Below, in pieces: positions 12,320 to 22,404 of a stretch of DNA of 64,000 bases. The position numbers and the translations under genes are program-made. Source of the stretch: Petaurus breviceps papuanus (lineage: Eukaryota > Chordata > Mammalia > Diprotodontia > Petauridae). The stretch is taken from positions 60,115,330 to 60,179,329 of the forward strand of contig JAMXIF010000015.1 in NCBI GenBank assembly GCA_028583685.1, written 5' to 3'. Every line of letters starts with the position of its first letter. The stretch's first letter is position 1. Below the pieces are notes generated by a model. The model did not search any database. It was not told the origin of the DNA and saw only the letters and a list, made by a program, of their open reading frames with translations.

Positions 12320-13087
12320 GTTTAAAGCTTACCCACTACATTGATGATATTATGATAAAGGGAAAAAATGTAAAAGAAGTGGAGAAGAGTTTGACACTTT
12401 TAATTAAGCATATGAAAGGCAAAGGATGAGAAATTAACTTTGTAAAGATTTAAGGGTCAGCTCAAATTGTAAAATTTTGGGGTATACAATGGAATAAGGG
12501 ACTGCAAGAGAATCTTCTGCAAACCCGACAAAAGATTTAGAATTTTCCTATCCCTACCAATAAGAAAGAATCCCAAAAGTTTATAGGATTATTTGGATAT
12601 GGGTGACATATATCACATCTGGGACAAGATTTTGAAACCTTTAAATAAAGTTACTTGGGAGAAATATGAATTTGATTGGGAACTTGAGTACAGGAAAGCT
12701 TTTGAAGAAGCCAAGGCTGCTATACAATTGACCCTAGATTTCTGGCCTACGCAAAATGTCCCAGCAGAATTACAAGTGACTGTACAGGATGATTATGCAA
12801 ACTGTAGTTTATGGCAGAAACAACAAAACCAAAATATACCTTTAAGATTTTGGTCAAGGAAACTTCCTTTGTCTGGAGTTCAGTACACACCTTTTGAAAA
12901 ACAGTTCTTAGCTGCATATTGGGCTTTGGTAGACTCTGGGTCATGAAGTGATATTAAGGCTCACAATCCCAATTATGACCTGGGTAATGAGTACCCCCAG
13001 CTTCTCACAGAATTGGACATGTACAAGAGGCCAGCATAATTAAATGGAAATGGTATATTCAAAATAGAGCTAAAACAGGCAAAAGTG
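12320..13087 (+). mobile_element. ERV reverse-transcriptase remnant
   Basis: The RT active-site box YIDDI lies near 12,339. The RT connection-type motifs LRFWSRKLPLSGVQYTPFEK and FLAAYWAL lie at about 12,840-12,930. It ends at the L1 insertion. Broken. Confidence 0.8.
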
Positions 13088-13499
13088 GAGTTCCTGTTCT
13101 TTTTTTTCTTTATTAATTTGTTTGTTTCCTTTTAGTTTACAGGATTCAATTCCACAATTCCTTGAATTTCACATTTTGTCTCCCTCCCTCCCCTCCCCCC
13201 ACCATGGCGGCTTATAGTCAAGTATAGGGTCTGTAAATACTTTCACATTATACGTTGGTCAGGTTATAAGGACGGATTGTATCAGCTGGAATGAAAAATG
13301 GTAAAGAGGACATAAGACCAAATAAGAGAACGAAAAAGATCAGGTATTTTGATTCCACCTGGATATAAACTTAGTTCTTTCTCTGGATGCACATTTTTCT
13401 CTCCATCATGAGTCTTTTGGGATTGACTTATATCACTGCATTGCTGAGAAGAGTCCAGTCTATCAAAGTTGGTCATCACACATACGTTGTGTCTGTAAT

Positions 13500-16400
13500 T
13501 GTGTACAAATTTCTCCTGGTTCTACTCTTCTCACTCAGCATCAGTTCTTTTAAACCTCTCTAGGTAAATATGAAGACTGACTGCTCCTCGTTTCTTATAG
13601 CACAATAGTATTCCATAACATGCATATACCACAACTTGTTCAGTCATTTCCCAATTGATAGGTACCCCCTTAATTTCCAATTCTTTGCCACCACAAAAAG
13701 AGCTGCTATAAACATTTTTGTGCATATGGGTCTTTCTCCCATTTCTATGATCTCTTTGGGCTATAACCCTAGGAGTGGTATTGTTGGATCAAAGGGTATG
13801 AAAGTATTTATAGCCCTTTGGGCATAATTCCAGATTGCTCTCCAGAAAGGCTGGATAAGTTCACAACTCCACCAACAATGCATTAGTGTTCCAGTTTGCC
13901 CACATTCTCTCCAGCATTTGTCATTTTCTTGTTTTGTCATCTTAGCCAATCTGACTGGTGAGATGTGGTACCTCAGAGTTGTTTTAATTTGCATTTCTTT
14001 AATCAATAGTGAATTAGAGCATTTCTTCATGTGCTTATAGATAGCTTTAATTTCTTTCCCTGAAAACTGCCTGTTCATATCCTTTGACCATTTATCAATT
14101 GGGGAATGACTTGTATTCTTATAAATTTGACTCAATTCTCTGAATATTTTAGAAACGAGTCCTTTGTCAGAGACATAGGTTGTAAAGATTCTTTCCCAAT
14201 TTCCCACCTCTCTCTTAATCTTGGTTACATTGGATTTGTTTGTACAGAAACTTTTCAGTTTCATGTAGTCAAAATTATCCATTTTACATTTCATAATGTT
14301 CTCTAATTTTTGTTTAGTCATAAAGTCTGTTCCTCAGCCAGTACCAAGTAGTTTTGATGACTGCTGCTTTAAAGTACAGATTGAAATCTGATAAAGCTAG
14401 TCCACCTTCCCTAGAATTTTTTTCCCATTAATTCCCTTGATATTCTGGACCGTTTATTCTTCCAAATGAATTTTGTTACTATTTTTTTCTAGCTCTATAA
14501 AGTAGTTTTTTGGTAAATTAATTGGTATAGCACTAGATATATAATTTAATTTAGGTAAAATTGTCATTTTTATTATATTAGCTCGACCCAGCCATGAGCA
14601 ATTGATATTTATCCAATTAGTTAGATTTGACTTTATTTGTGTGAAAAGTGTTTTGTAGTTATGATCATACAAGTCCTGGGTTTCTTTTGGCAGGTAGATT
14701 CCCAAATATTTTATAATGTCTGCAGTAAAGTTAAATGGGATTTCTCTTTCTATTTCTTGCTGTTGAATTTCATTGGAAATATATAGGAATGCCGAGGATT
14801 TATGTGGGTTTATTTTATATCCTGCAACTTTGCCGAATTTATTTATTGTCTCAAGCAGTTTTTTACTTGATTCTCTAGGATTCTCTAAGTATATCATCAT
14901 ATCATCTGCAAAGAGTGATAGCTTGGTCTCTTCTTTGCCTAACTTGATTCCTTTGATTTCTTTTTCTTCTCTAATTGCTACCGCTAACATTTCTAGTACC
15001 AGATTGAATAAGAGGGGTGATAGGGGACACCCTTGTTTCACCCTGATCTTATGGGAAATGCTTCTAGCTTCTCCCCATTACTTATAATACTTGCTGATGG
15101 CTTTAAATAGATGCTACCTATTATTTTAAGGAAGGCTCCATTTATTCCTATACTTTCTAAAGTTTTTAATAGGAATGGATGTTGTTTTTTGTCAAAAGCC
15201 TTTTCTGCATCTATTGAGATGATCATGTGGTTTCTGCTAGTTTTATTGTTGATATGATCAATTATACTGATGGTTTTCCGAATATTAAACCATCCTTGCA
15301 TTCCTGGAATAAATCCTACCTGATCAAAGTGTATTATTCTTGAGATAAGTTGCTGTAGTCTTTTTGCTAGTATTTTATTTAGAATTTTTGCATCTATATT
15401 CATGAGGGAGATTGGTCTATAATTTTCTTTCTCTGTTTTATCTCTTCCTGATTTAGGTATCAGTACCATATTTGTGTCATAAAAAGAATTTGGTAGGACT
15501 CCTTCACTAATTTTCCCAAATGGTTTGTAGAGTATTGTAATCAATTGTTCTTTAAATGTTTGATAGAATTCACTAGTGAATCCATCTGGCCTGGAGATTT
15601 TTTCCTAGGGAGCTGACTAATGGCTTGTTCAATTTCTTTTTCTGAGATGGGATTATTTAAGTAATTTACTTCTTCAGTTAATCTGGGCAACTTGTATGTT
15701 TGTAAATATTTATCCATTTCCCTAAGATTGTCAAATTTATGTGCATACAGTTGGGAGAAATAATTCCTAACTATTGTTTTGATTTCTTATTCATTGGAGG
15801 TAGATTCACCCTTTGCATTTTTATTACTCATGATTTGGTTTTCTTCTTTCTTTTTTTTATCATATTGACTAAAGGTCTATCAATTTTTTTGGTTTTTTCA
15901 TAAAACCAGCTCTTGGTTTTATTTATTAGTTCAATAGTTTTCTTAATTTCAATTTTATTAATCTCTCCTTTTGTCTTCAATATTTCTAATTTAGTATTTA
16001 ATTGGGGATTTTGAATTTGTTCTTTTTCTAGGTTTTTTAATTGCATGCCCAACTCGTTGAGCTCCCTTTTCTCTAATTTAATCACGTATGCACTCAGGGA
16101 TATAAAACTTCCCCTAAGAACTGCCTTTAATGCATCCCACAGATTTTGGTATGTGTCATTAATATAATTCTCTTGAATGAAATTACTGATTGTTTCTGTA
16201 ATTTCTTGTTTGACCCACTCATTCTTTAGGACTAAATTGTTTAAATTCCAATTAGTTTTTAGTCTATCCTTCCCTGGCCCTTTATTGCATATAATTTTTA
16301 TTACATCATGATCTGAGAAGGATGCATTTAATATTTCTGCCTGACTGCATAGAATTGTGAGGTTTTTATGCCCTAGAACATGGTCAATTTTTGAGTATGT

Positions 16401-16970
16401 GCCATGAACCGCTGAGAAGAAAGTATATTCCTTTTTATCCCCATTCAGTTTTCTCCAGAGATCTATCATACCTATCCCCTCTAAAATCCTGTTCACATCC
16501 TTAACTTCTTTCTTGTTTATTTTGAGGTTGGATTTATCAAGTTCAGAGAGGGGGAGATTAAGGTCTCCCACTAGTATAGTTTTGCTGTCTATTTCTTCCT
16601 CTAATTCCTTTACCTTGACCTCTAGGAATTTGGATGCTACACCACTTGGTGCATATATGTTAAGTAGTGATATTGCTTCATTCTCGATGGTGCCTTTTAA
16701 CAGGATATAGTTTCCTTCCTTATCTCTTTTAATTAGGTCAATTTTTGCATTTGCTTTATCTGAGATAAGGATTGATACCCCTGCTTTTTTTTTTTACTTT
16801 AGCTGAGGCATGATATATTTTATTCCAACCTTTTACCTTTACCTTGTGTGTATCCCTCTGTTTCAGATGTGTTTCTTGTAAACAGCATATTGTAGGATTA
16901 TGATTTCTAATCCATTCTGCTGTCTCCGTTTTATGGGAGAGTTCATTCCATTCACATTTACAGTTATGAT
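13500..16970 (-). CDS. L1 ORF2 (endonuclease and reverse transcriptase), broken
   Basis: ORF2p nicks DNA and copies RNA by target-primed reverse transcription. The endonuclease spans about 16,970-16,300 ([62 protein letters not shown]). Reverse transcriptase follows with [21 protein letters not shown] near 15,400, [16 protein letters not shown] near 15,310, [13 protein letters not shown] near 15,205, and catalytic [15 protein letters not shown] near 14,900. The cysteine-rich C-terminal part is near 13,900-14,300 ([16 protein letters not shown]). Open blocks are 16,571-15,828, 15,544-15,038, 15,041-14,454 and 14,321-13,761, separated by frameshifts or stops. A TAG at about 13,762 interrupts the C-terminal part. 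Confidence 0.85.
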
Positions 16971-17635
16971 TGTTATCTGTTTCTTTCCCCCCATCCTATT
17001 CCTGCCCCTGTTAATGTTCATATTTTCCCTCCCTTTTCCCTTACCCCCCTTAATAGTTTTCCTTTTGACCCCTGCCTCCCTTAGTGTTCCCTTTTCGGTC
17101 CCCCTCCATTTACCTCCCGTTTCCCCTTACTACTTCCCTCCCTACAAACCACTCCCACCCCCCTTTTGTTACACTTTCCCTCTCCTACTGCCTGTAGGAT
17201 AGTGTTATACTTAATGAAGTATGCTATTTCTTCTTCGCATCAAGAGTGACAGGAACAAATCTCATGCGAAGCTCCTCTCCCTCCCCTCTTTTCCTCTAAA
17301 ATGATACTTTTTGCATTTCTTCTCCATAGAGTCCTATGCTTAACTTGTTGTTATTCCCTCCTTGTACCAGAACCAATGAGGGAAAAGCTCATATGCTTCC
17401 CAACTCCCTCCCTTTTTTTCCTCTGCTATACAGCTTTTATGCCTCTATGAGTGACATAATTTACCCTTTTCCACTTCAACTATTCCCTTTCTTCCATTGC
17501 AGTCCCTTTGTAGCCCTTAAGATTTTTTTAAATAGTCATTTTGTGTATTTTATAGTCATACCCTCTACTTGTCTATAACCAGTTTGCTCTTATCAAATAG
17601 CAGGGTGTGTGTGTGTGTTCTCCTTGTTTACCTTT

Positions 17636-18544
17636 CTAAGTCACTGTTGCATCTTGTAATTGGAGGTTGAATTTTCCATTGAGTTCTGGCTTTTTTATCA
17701 AGAAGGTCTGGAGCTCTGTTATATAATTGAATGACCAAATCTTTGCCTGGAAGAATATGCTCAGTCTCCCTGGGTATGTGACCCTTGGTTGTAACCTGAC
17801 CTCTTTTGCCTTCTGGAAAATTGTATTCCACTGCCTCCAATCTGTCAGTGTAGAGGCTGACAAATCCTGTGCAATCCTCACTGTGGACCCTCGATATTTG
17901 AATTGTCTCTTTCTGGCTGCTTGAAGTATTTTCTCTTTTATCTAGTTGTTCTGGAGTTTGGCCACAACATTTCGAGGATTTTTCAGTTTGGGATCTCTTA
18001 CAGCAGGTGTCCGGTGGATTCTCTCGATTTCTATTTTGCCCTCAGGTTCTAGTATCTCAGGGCAATTTTCCTTAACGAGCTCTTGGAGAATGTTGTCCAG
18101 GCTCATTTTTTCATCTAAATTTTCTGGTAGGCCTATGATTCTCAGATTATCTCTCCTGGATCTGTTTTCCAGGTCAGTTATTTTTTCTTTGAGATAGTTT
18201 ACCTCTTTTTCTAATTTTTCATTCTTGTTGTTTTGCTTGGCTACTTCTTGGTTCCTCATAGAGTTATTTGTTTCCATTTGTTTAATTCTGGTTTTTAGCA
18301 AATCATTTTCCTTGGTTAATTTTTGAAGCTCCTTTTCCATATCATACACTTTTCTTTTTAGAGAGATGTTTTCCTCATTATAATGTTTTTCTAATTCTGC
18401 TATTTTTGTTTTGAGTCTTCTATCCATTTTGTCTTCTATCTCTCTCATTTTGTTTTCAAAGTTCCTTTTGATCTCATCTAGGAGAGCCTTCTGTGCTTGG
18501 GACCCATTCCCTGTTGATGTTTCAGCTGTGGGTGTGGAGTCCAC
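17636..18544 (-). CDS. L1 ORF1 (RNA-binding coiled-coil protein), broken
   Basis: ORF1p is the trimeric nucleic-acid chaperone of L1. The start is MDSTPTAETSTGNGSQAQ at 18,544. A long coiled coil (about residues 25-135: KRNFENKMREIEDKMDRRLK, ENDLLKTRIKQMETNN) is followed by the RRM region with LENRSRRDNLRIIGLPE and ILEPEGKIEIERIHR. The C-terminal domain has RVTYPGRLSIFFQAKIWSF and ends QLQDATVT. A TAG near 17,942 interrupts it in the same frame. Domain order and motifs are shared with the HAL1 ORF1 copies here. Confidence 0.85.
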
Positions 18545-18949
18545 ATTGTCTCCCTCTGAGTTTGGTTCCTCCCTCTGAGGATTCCTCCAGAATCTTTGTA
18601 GTCTGCTTTCTACCCATTTTGAGGCAGGGTCCTAGCAATGCCCTTCCTCTAGGATCCCAAGCCTTTACTGTAGAGGGTTTTGCCCTGGGCAAGAGTTACT
18701 ATGTTTTCAGGGTCAGAGGGGGTTTTGGAGCAAGTGGGGTTCACTCTGTCATCCTCGTCTTTGCAGGTCCTGAAAGGGGCTTTTTAAAAAAAATTTCTGG
18801 GCTATGAAGTGGTAGCCCCAGGAGTGTTTGCTGTCCAGGACAGGGGCCCCTGTATTTACTTCTTAACTTGCTCTTTCCAGTCCCAGCCCTTTGGTGATAG
18901 GCCTGGTAGTGGACCTTGTGGTTGGTGGGAAGACTTGCCCTCCGAGTTG

Positions 18950-19118
18950 ATCAGGCCCCTTCCCGGCCTGCGTCTGCTGGCTGCACCTTCCCAGCCTGCG
19001 TCTGCCGCGCCGTGCCGCACCTTCCCAGCCTGCATCTGCTGCGTCGCGCCGCACCTTCCCGGCCTGCATCTGCCACACTGCGCCACGCCTTCCCGGCCTG
19101 CGTCTGCCACGCTGCGCC
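18950..19118 (-). repeat. GC-rich tandem repeats in the L1 5'UTR
   Basis: About five units of 29-34 bases, each with CCTTCCCGGCCTGCGTCTGC or a near variant, at the 5' end of the L1. Their position suggests promoter monomers like those of some other mammalian L1 families. They account for the chance open frames here on both strands. Confidence 0.8.
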
Positions 19119-19134
19119 TTTGAGTTCCTGTTCT

Positions 19135-19690
19135 ACACGAATCTATAGCAAACATCAATACTGAGGGAAATGATACATCCTCTGAACCAAAGCAACAGTT
19201 GGTACAATCCTTACTAAAATGGAATGATGGATATGATGGATTAACTGAAGAAGAGAAGAATCACGCATGGTTTACTGATGGGACATCAAAATATTTGGGC
19301 CATAAAAGACATTGGAAAGCAGTAGCCTATAATCCATGTGCTAGGCAAACTTTGGAAAATACTGGGAGAGGTGGAAGTAGTCAAAATGCTGAATTTATGG
19401 CAGTACATCAAGCCATTAAAACAGAACAAGGAGGACAGTGTCATATATTTACTGATTCATGGGTGATAGCTAATGGGTTAGCTACATGGATACTCATGGG
19501 GAGAAATAAAAATTGGGAAATTCATGGGAAACAAGTCTGGGGCAAAGAACTGTGGGAAGATATATGAGACACATCTTTGGTTACTAATTTGTCAGTTTTA
19601 CACGTAGATGCTCACATGGCCCTCACCATACCAGAACGTGAGTACAATGCACATGCTGATTGACTAGCAAAGATTGCTATACAATATATT
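19135..19690 (+). mobile_element. ERV RNase H remnant beyond the L1
   Basis: A 122-residue open stretch (19,199-19,567) has RNase H motifs WFTDGTSKYL, SSQNAEFMAVHQAI and IFTDSWVIANGLATW. It is the continuation of the ERV on the far side of the L1. Broken. Confidence 0.8.
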
Positions 19691-19698
19691 GTCCCTGC

Positions 19699-19700
<2 letters not shown>

Positions 19701-19752
<52 letters not shown>

Positions 19753-19762
19753 NNNNNNNNNN

Positions 19763-19809
<47 letters not shown>
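19701..19809. repeat. (AT)n microsatellite with assembly gap
   Basis: Pure AT dinucleotide repeat on both sides of ten N (19,753-19,762). The round number of N suggests a placeholder, so the real distance is unknown. Confidence 0.95.
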
Positions 19810-19812
<3 letters not shown>

Positions 19813-20173
19813 CCACTGCCTGTGGTGGGAGGAGTTTGCTGAAGGGTGGAGCAGAGCCACAGGAAGCTTCAAGTGAGAGCAGCTAGACTGGAGGGAGGAG
19901 AGGATGCATCCAAGGGAGGCAGTTAGACTTGAGACTAAATGTTGGTTTGTGGGAAATTTAAAGGATGCTGTGGCTCTCTGTGCTATTGTAGCTTATTAAC
20001 TTCTTTGCTACTATGATGGAATTGGCTTACTGGTGTTGGGATTTGGTTTTCAGGTATCTGAATAAATGTTTTGTTTCTGTCTTATATATGAAATCTGTTA
20101 TATTTTGTGATTGAGCACTATGCACTAAATTTATAGTGACTGTTGGTTCTGTGAATATTGTATTAGTGTTACA
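19808..20173 (+). repeat. 3' LTR of the ERV (partial)
   Basis: Matches the 5' LTR from GGAGTTTGCTGAAGGGTGGAG to the ACA end, including GAATAAATGTTTTG. Its start abuts the (AT)n gap. After 20,173 the CR1/L3 LINE resumes. Confidence 0.85.
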
Positions 20174-20365
20174 GAGTTCCACAATTTAGAAAGTATGTTG
20201 ATAAACAGGAATGCATCCTGAAAGGGTAATCAGGCTGGTGAAGAGTCATAAGACCATGTAATGTGAGTACTAGTTGAAGGAAGTGAGGGTGTTTACCCTT
20301 GCAAAGGTGTTAGGTGGCAACAGGGGCAAGCCTCGGGAAAGCTCTCCAGTATAGGGCTCAGCCAG
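20174..20365 (+). mobile_element. CR1/L3-like LINE fragment, right part after the ERV
   Basis: Continues the pattern with CCACAATTTAGAAAGTATGTTGATAA and GGAATGCATCCTGAAAGGGTAATCAGG, which normally follows the sequence at 7,140. This shows that the ERV entered this LINE. Confidence 0.65.
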
Positions 20366-20485
20366 ATTAAAATGTAATTTGGAAATGTTTAACAAAATAA
20401 ATAAAATGCAACATGGATAATATTAATTTGTGGTTTTCTAAATCAATATGCAGCCAGCAGGGATCTGTTTATATTTGAGTACATG
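20366..20485 (-). mobile_element. hAT-type MITE fragment
   Basis: TTAAAATGTAATTTGGAAATG, then TTTAACAAAATAAATAAAATG, then GGTTTTCTAAATCAATATGC. This is an AT-rich non-autonomous DNA transposon half resembling the one inside the PPP1R3F retrocopy. Confidence 0.45.
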
Positions 20486-21434
20486 GAAGATGATCAAACT
20501 TGTACTGCTTCATCTGTAGCCTAGCTTCTGACCTCATCACTCAACTAGAAACAACTCTCTCCAAAGTTACAAATGACCTCCTAACAACCAAATCTATTGG
20601 GTTTTTCCCAATCATCATCATTCATCTTCTACAACCTCTAACACTGTTGATCATTCTCCTTGATACTCTTTTCTTTAGGTTTTTGTGACACTGCTCTCCT
20701 GATACTAATCCTACCTGACTGCTCCTCAATCCCCTTTATAGTATTTTCATTCAGATTAATAATCATGGGTGTCTATCAAAGTCCTCATCTCTTCTCCCTT
20801 TACCTCATTTAACCCCATCAGTTCTGATGGATTCAAACATCAGTTCTATACCAATAATTTTTAGATCTACTCCTCCAGCCCTAAGTACTTTCTTTACCTC
20901 AGTTATACATCTCCAACAGCTTATTAGTTTTTTAAAAAAAAGCCATCTCCCACTGCATTCAAGAGCATGTCCACTTGTCCTGATCCACTAGATCCATAAG
21001 GCTCCAGAGGAGAGTAAGCCTGGTGACTGTGCACAGTCTTAAATACAATTCACCTTCCCAATAACATGGTCCTCTTTGAGAATGAAGAATTACAGACAGC
21101 TCAAACTGGATGTCTTGTAGATATCTAAAACTCAAAATGTCCAAAAGTTAACTGATTTTCATCCCCTGCTTCCACATTTATTTTTTTTAATGCTTTATTA
21201 ACTTCTGATTTACATCATTCGTTTCCGCCAGATTTTGAGTTACAAATTTTCTCCCCGTTTTTCCCCCACCCATCCCCCCAAAACAGCAGTCCCACAGGAT
21301 ATTCCCACCTCCAATCTGCTCTTTCCCATATTTTCTCCCATACCCGTTTCAACTTTTCCAGTGGATCTCTATGCCTCAGTGCCTGTATATCTTTTTTTTT
21401 CTTAATAACATGTAAGATGGTATTAATAATAGTA

Positions 21435-21486
21435 TATATATATATATATACATATATACACACACACATATATATATACATATATT
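21435..21486. repeat. AT/CA-rich microsatellite in the HAL1 copy B 3'UTR
   Basis: Alternating TA with a short CACACACA run, at the place where copy A has TATATATATATTATTA near 10,353. Confidence 0.8.
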
Positions 21487-22120
21487 TGAATATTTGATTT
21501 TAAAACTTTCAATTCCAGATTCATTCCCTTCCCCCCCTGCCACCCACCCCCACTGGGGAGACAAGCAGTTCAGTATAGGTTGCACATGCGTGGCTAATGC
21601 AAAACAATAACATAGTAGATGTAAAAGACTGACTATATTTCCCTCCCTCCTATCCCACCTCCCACTTGTTCTATTCTCTACTTTGATCCTGTCCCTTTTC
21701 AAAAGTGGGTGCTTCCAACTTCCCTCCCCCGCAGCCTGCCCTCTCTTCCATCATTCCCCCTCACATCCCCTTCCCCCCCTATTCTCCTGGAGGGTGAGAT
21801 CCCCTATTTAGTGTGTATTTACCTCCCTCCTCAAGCCAGATTCAATAGTAATAAGGTTGACCCATTCCCTTTTGCCTTCCTATTCTTCCCCTCCATTGTA
21901 ACCACTTTCCCTTGCCTCTTCTGTATGAGATAGTTTGCCCCACTCTGTCTCTCCCCATCTCCTCTCATTATATTCCTCTCACCTCTTAATTTCACCTTTT
22001 AAGTATCATCCCTTCCTGTTAAATTGGTCCCGTGCCCTCTATCTATGTATACCTGTAAACGTATATACACACATTCACATATGTATTCATATGCCCGCAT
22101 ACCATCATATAAAGACATAT

Positions 22121-22121
22121 A

Positions 22122-22173
<52 letters not shown>
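22121..22173. repeat. (AT)n microsatellite in HAL1 copy B
   Basis: Long alternating AT run at the same element position as 9,691-9,727 in copy A. Confidence 0.85.
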
Positions 22174-22176
<3 letters not shown>

Positions 22177-22258
22177 TTCTAATCTGCAATTACTGAGAAA
22201 AGTTTCATAAGTTACAATTATTGTTTTTCCATGTAGGAATGTTAATAGTTCAACTTTG

Positions 22259-22404
22259 GCCAGGTGGCTCAGCGAGCAAGAGCACCGGCCCCAGTGCCGG
22301 AACGACCTTGATCAAATCCAGGCCCAGACACTCATCACCACACCCAGAAACAACTGGCCGTGCAACCCCGAGCAAGCCACTCAACCCCGATTGCTTTAAA
22401 AAAA
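22259..22404 (+). mobile_element. tRNA-derived SINE (family B) in HAL1 copy B
   Basis: Starts GCCAGGTGGCTCAGCGAGCAAG and ends in poly-A. The exact 15-base duplication AATAGTTCAACTTTG (22,244-22,258 and 22,405-22,419) flanks it. Confidence 0.9.

Larger units (their letters stand above)
13101..19121 (-). mobile_element. Full-length L1 LINE inserted in the ERV
   Basis: A 6.0-kb L1 with a 13-base perfect target duplication GAGTTCCTGTTCT (13,088-13,100 and 19,122-19,134). The 5'UTR (about 18,545-19,121) is GC-rich with short tandem repeats. ORF1 is 18,544-17,636. ORF2 lies between about 16,970 and 13,500 in several open blocks. A short poly-A (poly-T at 13,101) ends it. It is younger than the ERV it interrupts. 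ORF1 holds one visible in-frame stop and ORF2 several breaks, so it is not expected to be active itself. Confidence 0.9.
7146..20173 (+). mobile_element. Endogenous retrovirus fossil with two LTRs, interrupted by HAL1 and L1
   Basis: The 5' LTR (7,146-7,622) and a partial 3' LTR (about 19,808-20,173) of the same family bracket gag-, protease-, reverse-transcriptase- and RNase H-like remains, all on the plus strand. HAL1 copy A lies in the leader and the L1 in pol. No integrase or envelope was recognised; the region before the 3' LTR holds an assembly gap in an (AT)n tract. It is broken many times. The two LTRs differ at about a tenth of positions by eye, suggesting a fairly old insertion. Flanks are two parts of one CR1/L3 LINE, so the ERV is younger than that LINE. 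The retroviral class was not settled. Confidence 0.85.

Noticed and set aside
18950-19118. Short tandem repeats as a CRISPR-like array
   Set aside because: Eukaryotic DNA, direct tandem units without unique spacers, and located in an L1 5'UTR.
18809-19164. Repetitive cysteine-rich open frames on both strands
   Set aside because: Produced by the GC-rich tandem units of the L1 5'UTR.
19612-19886. Ile-Tyr repeat open frames
   Set aside because: Translation of (AT)n and the N gap.
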